Counted from the first letter of the stretch, positions 25,655 through 35,700 are shown. The stretch: DNA of 64,000 bases from BOG-908 sp965198825 (GCA_965198825.1 CBDAQB010000001.1:496001-560000), one strand, 5' to 3'. Notes: generated from the sequence alone by a model not told the origin. Translations and numbers: made by a program.

Positions 25655-26697
25655 TGACCGTGCGTGTTTTGATCGTCGATGATTCGGCGACCATGCGGGG
25701 CCTGATTGCGATGTGTCTCCGTCGGGACGGCGGGATCGAGGTCGTTGGTGAAGCGGCCGACCCGATCGAAGCACGCCAGGCGATCAAGGACCTCAATCCC
25801 GACGTCATCACCTTGGACATTCAGCTGCCGAAGATGAACGGCCTGGATTTTCTCGAAAAGATCATGCGGCTTCGTCCGATGCCAGTGATCATGGTTTCCA
25901 CTTTGACGCGTCACGGCGCTGAGGCAACGATCGCGGCCCTGGAGATGGGTGCCTTCGACTGTGTCGCGAAGCCAACGCCTGCGTCGCCAGACACGTTCTC
26001 AAGCTTGCCTGAAACGGTCAAAGCCGCCGCTCAGGTGCAGATGCGTGCCTTCAGGCCGCCCAGCGTTGCAACAGGTCAGCTCGCTGGGAGCAGCGCTGCT
26101 TTTGTTCCAAATGGCAAAATCGTAGCGATTGGATCTTCCACGGGAGGGGTGGAGGCACTGCTCTGCATATTATCTGAATTTCCCACCAACTGCCCGCCGA
26201 CAGTGATCACGCAGCATATGCCGCCCACTTTTACGCGCAGCCTCGCTGAACGCTTGAACCGGGCCAGTGCACCCGACGTTCAAGAGGCCACCGACGGCGC
26301 GCCGCTTACGGCGGGCAAAGTGTATCTGGCACCTGGCGGTTCAACTCATCTGGAGATTGTGGGCACGCATGGGCCCAGATGTTGTTTACGGGCAGGTAAT
26401 CCGGTGAACGAACATCGGCCTTCCGTAGATGTGCTTTTTCAATCAATTGCCACGGTCGCCAAATCCAACGCGGTCGGGGTCATCTTAACTGGCATGGGTG
26501 CCGATGGCGCGAGGGGCTTACAGGCGATGCGCCAGGCAGGCGCACGGACGCTCGGGCAGGACAAGGCGTCATGCGTTGTTTACGGCATGCCGAGAGCTGC
26601 ATTCGAACTCGGTGGCGTGGAACGTCAGGTGTCTTTGCAACGAGTGGCTGGCTGCATTCTTGAACTCACCCGCCGAGCTGATAAGGAGATTGCATAG
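25654..26697 (+). CDS. cheB: Chemotaxis receptor methylesterase/deamidase CheB
   Basis: A 347-aa two-domain enzyme. The N-terminal receiver has D9-D10 and phospho-acceptor D55 (TLDIQLPKMNG). After a linker comes the methylesterase domain with the catalytic triad S162 (GSSTGG), H188 (ITQHMP) and D284 (GMGADGA). Phosphorylation by CheA activates demethylation of receptors, giving adaptation. The GTG start overlaps the cheR stop by one base. The second cheY starts just after its stop. Confidence 0.96.
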   Translation: MTVRVLIVDDSATMRGLIAMCLRRDGGIEVVGEAADPIEARQAIKDLNPDVITLDIQLPKMNGLDFLEKIMRLRPMPVIMVSTLTRHGAEATIAALEMGAFDCVAKPTPASPDTFSSLPETVKAAAQVQMRAFRPPSVATGQLAGSSAAFVPNGKIVAIGSSTGGVEALLCILSEFPTNCPPTVITQHMPPTFTRSLAERLNRASAPDVQEATDGAPLTAGKVYLAPGGSTHLEIVGTHGPRCCLRAGNPVNEHRPSVDVLFQSIATVAKSNAVGVILTGMGADGARGLQAMRQAGARTLGQDKASCVVYGMPRAAFELGGVERQVSLQRVAGCILELTRRADKEIA

Positions 26698-26698
26698 A

Positions 26699-27088
26699 AT
26701 GCCAGCCGCACGAACAATCAAAACGCTTATCGTCGACGATCAATTCACCATCCGACAACTCGTGAAGAATGGTCTCCAACAGATTGGCATGGTAGATTTT
26801 GAAAGCGCCTCGGATGGAGAGGAGGGGCTTCGATCATTGCTCAAGACGCCGTCGAACCTTGTTATCTCTGACTTCAATATGCCGAAGTTGGATGGCATTG
26901 GTTTGCTTCGTGCCATACGCAGCCATGAGCCGATACGGTCGACGGCTTTTATCATGCTCACAGGACGTGCGGACAGAGAGGTCCTGCAACGCGCGATGCA
27001 GTACGGGGTGAACAACTTCCTTGTCAAGCCATTCACAGTCAACGCTCTGAGGGAAAAGATCGAGGCTGTGTTCGGGAAACTCACTTGA
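26699..27088 (+). CDS. cheY: CheY-type response regulator (second copy)
   Basis: A 129-aa receiver with D13-D14, phospho-acceptor D58 (ISDFNMPKLDG), the Thr of MLTGRAD and Lys of LVKPF. By position between cheB and cheD it corresponds to S. meliloti CheY2, the form that binds the flagellar motor; the assignment is inferred from order only. The ATG at 26699 overlaps the cheB stop closely. A much longer open frame upstream is antisense-free overlap with cheB and not a start. The stop overlaps the cheD TTG start. Confidence 0.92.
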   Translation: MPAARTIKTLIVDDQFTIRQLVKNGLQQIGMVDFESASDGEEGLRSLLKTPSNLVISDFNMPKLDGIGLLRAIRSHEPIRSTAFIMLTGRADREVLQRAMQYGVNNFLVKPFTVNALREKIEAVFGKLT

Positions 27089-27645
27089 TCTCCGACGATC
27101 TTCATGTCGCCGAGCATGAACGGCGGATACACGTTATACAGGGCAACTTCGTCGTTACCGACGATGCGAACGTCATGCTGACAACGATCCTGGGGTCTTG
27201 TGTTTCCGCTTGCATACGCGATCCGCTGGCGGCGATTGGTGGCATGAACCATTTTCTTCTGCCAGGTGAGGGGCAGCAACGCGGGAATGAGCAAGCCGTT
27301 TGTTACGGAGTTCACGCAATGGAACTCCTCGTGAACGCCTTGCTTCAACGAGGTGCTCAAAGAAATAGGCTGGAAGCGAAGCTGTTCGGTGGGGGGCACG
27401 TGTTGGCCTGCTCAAACGATATCGGGGCGCAGAATGCCGACTTCGCCCAGCGCTTCCTTAAGCACGAAGGCCTGAACCTCGTTGCTGCAAGTCTGCGCGG
27501 ATTCGGGGGACGACGCATTCAATACTGGCCCGTCTCAGGACGAGCGCGTCAGATCATGCTCGAGCGTGACGATCCGTCGCTTTTCGCTCCGGAACGTTCA
27601 TCGCCGGTGGTTCAAAGCAGCAGCGACGATGTGGAACTCTTTTGA
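27085..27645 (+). CDS. cheD: Chemoreceptor glutamine deamidase CheD
   Basis: A 186-aa CheD protein. The catalytic Cys is C39 in TILGSCVSAC and the His is H56 in GGMNHFLLP, 17 residues apart as in characterised CheD. FGGGHVL lies in the second half. It deamidates receptor glutamines and, in some species, binds a CheC-type phosphatase. No CheC gene is present here, but a CheZ-like candidate follows. It starts with TTG at 27085, overlapping the cheY stop as TTGA. The last ~30 residues are a variable tail ending in VELF. Confidence 0.93.
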   Translation: MISDDLHVAEHERRIHVIQGNFVVTDDANVMLTTILGSCVSACIRDPLAAIGGMNHFLLPGEGQQRGNEQAVCYGVHAMELLVNALLQRGAQRNRLEAKLFGGGHVLACSNDIGAQNADFAQRFLKHEGLNLVAASLRGFGGRRIQYWPVSGRARQIMLERDDPSLFAPERSSPVVQSSSDDVELF

Positions 27646-28013
27646 TGTCGTCGGAGTATCCCAAGGCGCTCTTAAACGAAGTGCTTGAAGCAGTCGCCGC
27701 GGAGTTGGTTGAACTTGCGAGCATGAGCGCGGCCGTCCAGGTGGTCATCAGCCCACTCCTCGAGGATGGTGATTTGGGAGCGAACGGCGCATATAGACGG
27801 ATTCAAGAACTTGATCTTATTACGCAAGGTCTGGGCGAAATTGCCGCTTTTCTTGTTCGTCTTGGCCTTGAGGCTCCTCTGGAGTATCGGTTCGACACGG
27901 CGGGCGCAGCGGCGAGTGTAAAGCTCTGTGAACTCGCACAGAGGCTGAGCTGCCAGCCTCAGCAAGCGAATATGTCGAGCGTCGTTGCCGCCGGCGACGC
28001 CGACTGGCTTTAG
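27645..28013 (+). CDS. cheT: CheT-like small protein with a CheZ-type DxxxQ motif
   Basis: A 122-aa mostly helical protein (two long helices around residues 8-40 and 50-72). It contains D57-LIT-Q61, i.e. a D-x-x-x-Q motif within RIQELDLITQGLGEIAAFL. CheZ uses the same spacing of Asp and Gln to dephosphorylate CheY, and the last gene of the S. meliloti che operon, cheT, encodes a distant CheZ relative with that motif. The gene occupies exactly the cheT position and its ATG overlaps the cheD stop. The phosphatase role is inferred. The DNA up to the next gene (28077) shows nothing else. Confidence 0.68.
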   Translation: MSSEYPKALLNEVLEAVAAELVELASMSAAVQVVISPLLEDGDLGANGAYRRIQELDLITQGLGEIAAFLVRLGLEAPLEYRFDTAGAAASVKLCELAQRLSCQPQQANMSSVVAAGDADWL

Positions 28014-28076
28014 GACAACTGCCGCCGGCCTTACCATCTTAAATCGGCAGCAAGGTATGCGCGTCACATTGTCGAA

Positions 28077-28412
28077 ATGCATCACAGATCAGCAATGTCG
28101 CTTCTTGCCATTTCGGCTCTGCCCGCCCTCCTCGCCATCGGATCTATTGTCGGTGCGTTGAGCCTGGCAAAGCCAAAGCTTGGCCCGGTTGCTGCTGTGT
28201 TTCCCCCATGGTGGGAAACCGGTCGGACGATCCGAGCTGCAGCAACCGCCGGTCGAATTGTAGGGTTCGGCGCGGCAAATTTCGTGGTCATAGTGGTTCC
28301 TGAGACAGCGAAGATCGATTCTCAACTCCGCGCAGCCGGTGCTTGGATGCTGTTGGATCCCAAGAGCGTGGGCGGTTGCTTCACTGCCGCCCAGAAAGAT
28401 CAGGCCACCTAG
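28077..28412 (+). CDS. Small membrane protein next to a chemoreceptor, unknown function
   Basis: A 111-aa protein with one clear N-terminal hydrophobic segment (LLAISALPALLAIGSIVGAL). A PPWW motif follows, then a soluble segment with alternating hydrophobic strands (IVGFGAANFVVIVV) and GAWMLLDPKSVGGC at the end. I believe similar proteins occur in other alphaproteobacteria, but I know no function. The second chemoreceptor starts one base after its stop, so they are co-translated, which hints at a partner role. An internal ATG at 28095 is an alternative start and would put the hydrophobic segment at the very N-terminus. Confidence 0.6.
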   Translation: MHHRSAMSLLAISALPALLAIGSIVGALSLAKPKLGPVAAVFPPWWETGRTIRAAATAGRIVGFGAANFVVIVVPETAKIDSQLRAAGAWMLLDPKSVGGCFTAAQKDQAT

Positions 28413-28413
28413 A

Positions 28414-30063
28414 ATGACCTGCTCAGTTGACGGAATGCGCGCAACGATCAGCCGAGGGCTGCTCGTGCTCCTCTGGCTGCATATCCCAATTGCCGGCGCC
28501 GCTGCGTGGTTCCTCGGCAATGATTGGCCCACCAGCAGCCTGATGACCTTGACAGTAGCTGGCATCGCCACCGCGGTTTGGTTTATCAATCCGTCAGGAG
28601 CGATGTCGCGCATTACCATCGCTGTTGCCTATATCGTGGTAGTATCCCTTCTTGTCGGCCTCAGTCACGGGACTTCGTGGCAGGCTGACCTGCACATGTA
28701 TTACTTTGCGTCGCTAGCCATTCTGGCGACCTACTGCGATACCGTCGTGATTTTGGCAGCCGCCGCAACAGTCGCGCTGCATCATTTGTCGCTGAATTTC
28801 CTCGCCCCTGCTCTGGTCTTTCCCGGCGGCGGCGACCTTGGCCGAGTCGTTCTACACGCGTTGATCCTGGCCTTGGAGGCCTCGGCTCTGGTTGGGATGG
28901 CAGTCAAGATCAACGCTCTCTTTACATCGTCGGAGAACAGCCTTGCTCGGGCAAATGCCGCAACATCTGCTGCGCAAAAAAGTGAGCTAGAGGCAGCCGA
29001 ACAGCGGCGTCTATTTGATGAAACGCGCGCGGTCCAGGAAACCGCCGCGGCAAAGATAGCTGCTCAACAGCAGTTTGCCGTTGAAAGCTTGGCAGAACGG
29101 CTCGCGCGGCTTGCCGAGGGAGATCTTACCGCACGTCTCGATGTTGAGTTCGTTCCTGCCTACGAAGCTCTTCGCAACGACTATAATCAGGCCACGGCAA
29201 AGCTGGATGGCTTGGTGGGTGTTATCGTTGGTGCCATCGAAGACATCCGCTCCGGCAATGGCGAAATCGCGCAAGCTGCTGATGACCTGTCCCGAAGAAC
29301 CGAACAGCAAGCCGTCAGCCTCGAAGAGTCAGCGGCCGCCCTCACCGAAGTCACCGAAACGGTCCGTCGCACGGCCTCAGGTGTCATCGAAGCCGGCAGA
29401 GTCATGGCCGAAGCTCAAAAGGGAGCCCACCAGTCCGAGATGGTCGTGCGGGATGCAATCTCCGCCATGGGTGAAATAGAAACTTCCGCCCGGCAAATTG
29501 CTCAGATCATAGGAGTCATAGACGAGATCGCGTTTCAGACGAACTTGCTTGCGCTGAACGCTGGTGTCGAAGCGGCGCGTGCCGGCGATGCTGGCCGTGG
29601 CTTCGCTGTTGTCGCTTCAGAGGTCAGGGCTCTGGCGCAACGGTCGGCTGGTGCTGCGAAAGAGATCAAAATGCTCATCTCTGCTTCGAGCGAGCAGGTC
29701 GGGCGGGGCGTGGTTCTTGTCCGCCAAACAGGCAAGGCGCTCGGCGAGATCGTGGCAAGTGTAAGCGCGATCGGCACGGTCATTGACGACATAGGGTCCG
29801 CGGCACAGAGCCAGGCGGGTGGTTTGAGCGAAGTCACGAGCGCTATTAATAAGATGGATCAGGTCACTCAGCAAAATGCCGCCATGGTCGAGCAAACCAC
29901 CGCAGCGGCGATCTCTGTTGCAAACAAGGCAAAGGACCTTGCGCAACTGACGTCAGCACTAAAGCTGACTGAGACGTCAAACCCATCAACCAGACCCGGC
30001 CCGCCTGCTCCAACTTCAGGGAAGACAAAACAGTTCAAGGTTGTTGGCGCTCGCGCGAGATAA
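28414..30063 (+). CDS. Methyl-accepting chemotaxis protein with multi-pass N-terminus
   Basis: A 549-aa chemoreceptor. The first ~185 residues contain about five or six membrane helices with only short loops, so the sensor is embedded in the membrane and lacks a periplasmic domain. A cytoplasmic coiled coil with a HAMP-like segment follows (around AERLARLAEGDLTARLD). The signalling hairpin has EAARAGDAGRGFAVVASEVR and GGLSEVTSAINKMDQVTQQN. No CheR-docking pentapeptide is present: the protein ends VGARAR. Membrane-embedded sensors often follow energy or membrane state, but the stimulus here is unknown. It is the last gene of the chemotaxis block. Confidence 0.9.
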   Translation: MTCSVDGMRATISRGLLVLLWLHIPIAGAAAWFLGNDWPTSSLMTLTVAGIATAVWFINPSGAMSRITIAVAYIVVVSLLVGLSHGTSWQADLHMYYFASLAILATYCDTVVILAAAATVALHHLSLNFLAPALVFPGGGDLGRVVLHALILALEASALVGMAVKINALFTSSENSLARANAATSAAQKSELEAAEQRRLFDETRAVQETAAAKIAAQQQFAVESLAERLARLAEGDLTARLDVEFVPAYEALRNDYNQATAKLDGLVGVIVGAIEDIRSGNGEIAQAADDLSRRTEQQAVSLEESAAALTEVTETVRRTASGVIEAGRVMAEAQKGAHQSEMVVRDAISAMGEIETSARQIAQIIGVIDEIAFQTNLLALNAGVEAARAGDAGRGFAVVASEVRALAQRSAGAAKEIKMLISASSEQVGRGVVLVRQTGKALGEIVASVSAIGTVIDDIGSAAQSQAGGLSEVTSAINKMDQVTQQNAAMVEQTTAAAISVANKAKDLAQLTSALKLTETSNPSTRPGPPAPTSGKTKQFKVVGARAR

Positions 30064-30162
30064 CGATCCAGCAGAGAACCGACTAACATTGATGATGATG
30101 TGACAGAGCTCGAGTCGCAGACTAGACAACCGCCTTTGTATGGGAACGACGAAGGGTCAAGG

Positions 30163-31923
30163 TTAGGTTGCGGGAACCCGCGGTCGCGATACGATCGAGC
30201 GCAACAACTTGGCCGCCAACGGTTTTTGATAAACAGCAACATCCATCTCGCGTGCCCTCGCCACGAGCCCAGGGTCGAAGTCGGCCGTGATAAGCACGCA
30301 GAGGGGGCGCGGAGACAAGTGTCTTGCGTTTATCTCTGCAATGAGATCTAGGCCATTCAGTCGGCCAGGCAGCCTGTAATCTGCCAGAACCACGTCGTAG
30401 AGGCAGCCGGAGCCGAGTAGGTGCAGGGCATCCGCTCCATCGCGAACGGCATTGAAGCGAACTTCCCAACTTCGAAGAAGGTTTGATAACGCCTCACGCA
30501 CATCGCGGTCATCCTCGACAATCAAGACCGACAAATCACTGTGCTCGGCAGCCTGGCGAACGACCGGGCTAGCCGAGATGGGGTGTGGATCATTGTGCCG
30601 GGCTTGTGGCTGACAGATGGGCTGCTTCAGGCCAAACCGAGAGCCGCTGCCGAGGCGAGAAGCGACCTCGATATTTACGCCGAGGATAGCAGCAGATCGC
30701 TGAGCGATGCTCAAGCCCAATCCCAGTCCCATCCGCTGATCGCGTTCAGAATTTCCAATCTGAACGAACTCTTCGAAAATCCGATCCAGGTCCGCCGCTG
30801 CGATGCCGATGCCCGTATCCCAGACCTCAAGGCTCAGCGCGCTACCGCGCGGTCGTGCAGCCACAAGCACACCGCCGTGCGTTGTATAGCGGAGCGCATT
30901 TGCTGTGAGGTTGCCCAATACCTGCTCAAGGAGGATCGCATCGCTGGTCACCCACTCCCCGTCGGAGCGAAAGCGTAGGTCAAGGCCCCTTTCCATTGCC
31001 AAAGGGCGGAAATAATGGCTGAGCCGGTCGAATAAAGCATCGATGGAAACTGCTGCCAGGCGCGGCTGCACAACGCCGGCGTCGAGCTTGGAGAGATCGA
31101 GCAAGCCGTTGAACAGCTGCTCCATGGTGCCGATGCTGTCCTGGATGTTTACCACCACGGCGCGGCCGCCTTCGTCGAGCTGCAGTTCGTCTAACGACGC
31201 GGAGAACAAGCTCAACGCATAAAGCGGCTGCCGTAGGTCGTGGCTTGCGGCAGCAAGGAACTGAGATTTCGCAAGGCTCGCACGCTCGGCGTTCCGCCGT
31301 GCTGCTTCCGCCTCCGCCGTCTGTTCGGTCAGCGCTGCGAGCAATGCGCGATTTTCAAACCGTATGCGGAACCCCTCGTGCAGCGTGCGCGCCTGCACGC
31401 GGCACATACCGAACATCGCCACTGCGTAAAGTCCGGAAGCAAAGCCGAGCAATATATACTCAAAGCTTCCCGTTGACAGCAGCCGGACGACGATGGGCGC
31501 GAACATGAAGCCGACAAGTGCAACGAGGCCCGCTGGATTGTAGGCATTCGCCGGCACGCTCCCTGCCGCCACTGCATACAGGCAACACATGGTCAATGCC
31601 ACGGTGATCGGCTCTTTCGGATGTGCGAACAGATAGATCGTCGCCCCCCAGATCGAGCCGGCGACCACCATGTATGCGACATAGGCAGCCGCCCACTTCC
31701 GCAGTTCGGTGTAAGCGCGCGGTCGCCGCCGCCAAGCCTGCATGAGCAGTTCGCGCCCAACCTGGGCGGCCACCTGCACCGCTGCCCATGCTGCCACGAT
31801 GCGCCACGGCGTATAGGCGGCTGCGGTGCCGACCATGTAGGTTGTGACGACAACCGCTGACAAAGCGGAGTTGCGCATCTGCAGATAGAGCGTCCTCACC
31901 GCCTCCGCGCGTTCCGGCGTCAT
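30163..31923 (-). CDS. Hybrid sensor histidine kinase with membrane sensor and receiver
   Basis: A 586-aa protein. About six membrane helices occupy residues 20-175, followed by a coiled coil. The HisKA phospho-acceptor is H228 in ASHDLRQPLYALS; the HATPase has its N box in LGNLTANALRYT, G1 in WDTGIGIA and G2 in GLGLGLSIAQR. A C-terminal receiver carries D515 (VLADYRLPG). Phosphate may pass to its own receiver or to the NarL-type regulator encoded upstream in the operon, whose stop overlaps its start by four bases. The multi-pass N-terminus resembles membrane-status sensors; the signal is unknown. It converges on the second chemoreceptor with 99 bp between stops. Confidence 0.92.
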   Translation of the reverse strand: MTPERAEAVRTLYLQMRNSALSAVVVTTYMVGTAAAYTPWRIVAAWAAVQVAAQVGRELLMQAWRRRPRAYTELRKWAAAYVAYMVVAGSIWGATIYLFAHPKEPITVALTMCCLYAVAAGSVPANAYNPAGLVALVGFMFAPIVVRLLSTGSFEYILLGFASGLYAVAMFGMCRVQARTLHEGFRIRFENRALLAALTEQTAEAEAARRNAERASLAKSQFLAAASHDLRQPLYALSLFSASLDELQLDEGGRAVVVNIQDSIGTMEQLFNGLLDLSKLDAGVVQPRLAAVSIDALFDRLSHYFRPLAMERGLDLRFRSDGEWVTSDAILLEQVLGNLTANALRYTTHGGVLVAARPRGSALSLEVWDTGIGIAAADLDRIFEEFVQIGNSERDQRMGLGLGLSIAQRSAAILGVNIEVASRLGSGSRFGLKQPICQPQARHNDPHPISASPVVRQAAEHSDLSVLIVEDDRDVREALSNLLRSWEVRFNAVRDGADALHLLGSGCLYDVVLADYRLPGRLNGLDLIAEINARHLSPRPLCVLITADFDPGLVARAREMDVAVYQKPLAAKLLRSIVSRPRVPAT

Positions 31924-32525
31924 CGTTCGATGAGACCAAGTTCCCGCCCGCGTATGACCGCCTGCATCCGGCTGTTTGCGCCGAGCAATTGGAACAGCTC
32001 GGTGAGATGTGCGCGCACAGTGCGTTCCGCGATACCGAGGCGATGCCGAATCTCCTTGTTTGCATGGCCTTCAGATAATAATGCCAGCACTTCCGCCTGC
32101 CTTGTGGTGAGCACGGGAAAGTCTCCGGTGGAATCATCAACCGAGAATGCAACGCCGCCGAGCAGCACGGCATCGATGGCGGCAGCAATGGCCTGCGGCG
32201 CCGCCGTCTTTGCAATGAAGCCAGCCGCCCCGCTGGCGCGTGCGCGTACCAGCACTGCGGCATCGTTTCGCCCTGAAATAAGGATGGCCGGCAAGCCTGG
32301 CCATTGGCTCCCAATGGTTTTCAGCAGCTGAAATCCGTCGTCGCCTTGCAAGCCGACATCGATAATGACGGCGTCGGCTGTCAGCGTCTGCAGCATGGTC
32401 AGTGCCTGCGTGGCACAGCCGGCCGCGTGCAGCGACCATTCCGGTCGCAAAGCGTTCGCCATATGGGCGAACCCCTGCAGGAACAGCGGATGGTCATCGA
32501 CGATCAGGATGGTGGGTGCAGCCAT
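31920..32525 (-). CDS. NarL/LuxR-family response regulator
   Basis: A 201-aa regulator. The receiver has D10-D11 and phospho-acceptor D56 (IIDVGLQGDDG). The LuxR-type helix-turn-helix is at about residues 139-190 (TTRQAEVLALLSEGHANKEI, then RTVRAHLTELFQLLG). It is first in a two-gene unit with the hybrid kinase and diverges from the giant surface protein gene across a 202-bp region. Control of that gene is plausible but inferred from position. Confidence 0.93.
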   Translation of the reverse strand: MAAPTILIVDDHPLFLQGFAHMANALRPEWSLHAAGCATQALTMLQTLTADAVIIDVGLQGDDGFQLLKTIGSQWPGLPAILISGRNDAAVLVRARASGAAGFIAKTAAPQAIAAAIDAVLLGGVAFSVDDSTGDFPVLTTRQAEVLALLSEGHANKEIRHRLGIAERTVRAHLTELFQLLGANSRMQAVIRGRELGLIER

Positions 32526-32727
32526 GTTCTATCTTTTCCGCAATCTCACTTCCGACACATGCCTCTTTAGGCAATACAATCTATTCAATTAAAAAGTTTA
32601 ATCTTTCTTTAGGAACAGGCCGAAGCTCCAGCATCCGATCCGTTCGGAAACCCTCCTGGGGCCGGTCAGAGCCATTTTAGACCCGTAATGGCGCGGCGGC
32701 GAAGCCGTGCCGGAAGAGGAATGTATC
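32526..32727. promoter_or_regulatory. Divergent promoter region with AT-rich dyad
   Basis: This 202-bp gap separates the response regulator (minus) and the surface protein gene (plus), so it must hold both promoters. An AT-rich block contains the perfect dyad ATTAAA-AAG-TTTAAT at 32588-32602. It is flanked by two direct copies of TCTTTAGG at 32565-32572 and 32606-32613, 41 bp apart. Such an arrangement is compatible with a NarL-type dimer site or overlapping -10 elements. A GGAAGAGGAA sequence about ten bases before 32728 serves as ribosome-binding site. Confidence 0.5.
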
Positions 32728-35700
32728 ATGGCGGCTATCAGCTGGAAAACCGGGCAGAGCGGTGGCTGGGGAACTGCGGCCGACTGGACCGGCAATCCCG
32801 CGCGCGTGCCTGGCTCGGGCGACGCGGTGACGATCGCCGCCGCGGGCAACTACACCATCACCATCAGCAGCGCAGAGGCGGCGAACAGCCTGGTCCTGAA
32901 TGCGGCTGGTGCCGAACTGCTCGACACCGCTTCGCTCACCATAGGAACGAGCTTCACCGAAACCGCCGGCTTCGTCGTGCTCGAAGCCGGATCGATCACC
33001 GGCGGCAAGATGAGCATCGCCGCGGGTGCTTCCTTGGCGTCAGCGGGCGCCAGCAGCATGAGCGCGGCCCTCACGAGCAATGGCGAAATCGACGTTTCGT
33101 CAGGCACGTTGATCCTCAGCCAGGGCGGCAGCATTGCCGGCACGCTGGACGGTTCCGGCACACTGGCTCTGTCTAGCGGCACTTTCGTTGCCGCCGGCGG
33201 AGCAACCCTGCTCGGCACCGGCTATGAGCAACTCACCAACAGCGCCGTCATGACCGCGACCGTCACCTCCAGCGGTGCCACCAGCACAGTGGGCAGCACC
33301 GTCAGTTTCGGCATCGACGCGAACGGGACCCTCGCGATCGCCAAGGGCGCCACCTTCCTCGACGCCGGCACACTCACCCTGGGCAGCAATGCGGCGCAGG
33401 GTTTTGTCACCGGTCCGGGCACGCTGAGCACAACGCGTGTCGCCAACATCTTCGACGCTGGCACGAACGTGGCGGCCGCCACGCTGAGCGGAACGCTCAC
33501 CTGGCAGAACAGCGGCGTGGTCGATGTCTTTGGCTACGGTTCGGTCGGCGCGTCGAGTTCCGACAGCGTCACCATTATCAACCAGGCCGGCGCAGGCTTC
33601 TATTTCACCGACGACGACGGCAGCCTCATCGCGGGCAATGGCGGACATGAGGTTTTCACCAACGCGGGCACGCTGAGCAAGACCGGCGGCATCGGCACGA
33701 GCAGCATTTCGCTTGTGGTGAACAGCACCGGCGTGCTCGGCGCCGCAGCAGGCGGCACCCTGGCACTGACTGGCGGCGGCTCAATCGGCGGCACGGTATC
33801 CGGCCTCGGCACTGTTGCCTTGAATAACTTGAACTACACCATCGGCGCTGTGGCCGGCGCAGGCACTTTGATGGTCGGCAGCGCCAACAGCCTGACCGAA
33901 ACCACGACGGCCACGGTCTCAGCCGGCATCATCGTTTCCAATTCAAGCACGCTCACCGTCGCGTCGGGCAAGACCCTGACACTCGGCGGTCCTCTAACAT
34001 TCGGCGAGACAACCAACCTGAACGGCGCGCAATGGGGCGCCCTCAGCGGCCCCGGCACTCTGATCACCACGGGTGCGACCACCATCGTCGATGGCGGCAG
34101 TGGCAGCGGCAGCAGCTACGAGGCGTTTTTCGGCGGCAACATCACCTGGACCAACAGCGCCACGGGAACGGTGACAGTATCAGGCCTCGCGGATTTCGGC
34201 CTCCATGGCGGCGCTTCGGATGGCGCCACCATCATCAACCAGGGCAACTTTGACTTCGCCGGCGACGACGGTCAGCTGCTGCAATTCCAGGCCGCGACAG
34301 ATAGCTTCAGCAACAGCGGCACACTGGCCAAGCTTTCCGGCACTGGCACGAGCAGCCTCGCCGGGTCACTCACCAGCACCGGCCTGATCACCGCCGCGTC
34401 CGGAACGCTGGCGCTCACCGGCGGCGGCTCGCTCAGCGGCACGATCACCGGCGCCGGCACCGTGCAGATCTACGATTCCACTTTCACTCTCGGTGCGATC
34501 GCCGGCGCCGGCACGCTCGAGATCGCCGGCGGCACGACACGCATCACCGCGACTGAAACCTTGACGGCGACAATAGCGCCCGCAGTCATCCTGCAGGATT
34601 ACGCAATTCTGGCCGTCGCAGCAGGCAAAAGCCTGACACTTGGCAGTTCGCTGACGATCGGTGAGGCAGCCAACGTCAATGGTTATCAATGGGCAGCGAT
34701 CAGCGGTCCCGGGACACTGACCACGACCGCCGCGACAAACGTCGTGGATGGCGGCAACGGCGGCATTGGCTACGAGGCCTTCATCGGCGGCAATATCACC
34801 TGGATCAACAGCGCCACGGGAACGGTGACCGTATCGGGCCAGGCGAATTTTGCTCTCAGCGGCGGCGCCACTGATGGCGCCGCCATCATCAACCAGGGCA
34901 ATTTTGATTTTGCCGGGATCGACGCACAGCTCGGACTTTTCTCCACGGGTGCCGGTACGATCGACAGCTTCACCAACACCGGAACGCTGGCCAAGCTTTC
35001 CGGGACCAACACCACGACACTAGCCGCCGCAGTCACCAGCACCGGGCTGATCAGCGCCGCTTCGGGCACACTCTCACTCTCCGGCGGCGGAGCGATCGGC
35101 GGCACGATCGCCGGCGCCGGCACCGTGCAACTCTTCGATTCCAACTTCACGCTGGGCGCAATCGCCGGCACAGGCACGCTCGACATCGCGGGCGGCACGA
35201 CCCGAATGAGCGCCACCGAAACAATGACGGCAACCATCGCACCCGCCGTCATTGTCCAGGATTATGCAACGCTGGCAGTTGCTGCCGGCAAGAACCTCAC
35301 GCTTGGCAGCTCCCTGACGCTCGGCGAGAACATCAACGTCAACGGCTACCAGTGGGCGGAGATCAGCGGTCCAGGCACGCTGACCACCAGTGCTGCAACC
35401 ACCATCGTCGATGGCGGAAACGCCAGCGTTGGCTACGAAGCTTTCATCGACGGCAACATCACCTGGATCAACACCGCCACCGGAACGGTCACCGTAGCAG
35501 GCCAGGCGGATTTCGGATTGAGCGGCGGCACGACGGATGGCGCCACCATCATCAATCAGGGCAATTTCGATTTTGTCGGCGTCGACGCACAGCTCGTGGC
35601 ATTTCAAGGCGGAGAGACCGCCATTTTAACCAACAGCGGCACGCTCGCCAAATTGTCCGGCAGCAACATCACGAACTTTGCTGCCACGCTTAACAACACC

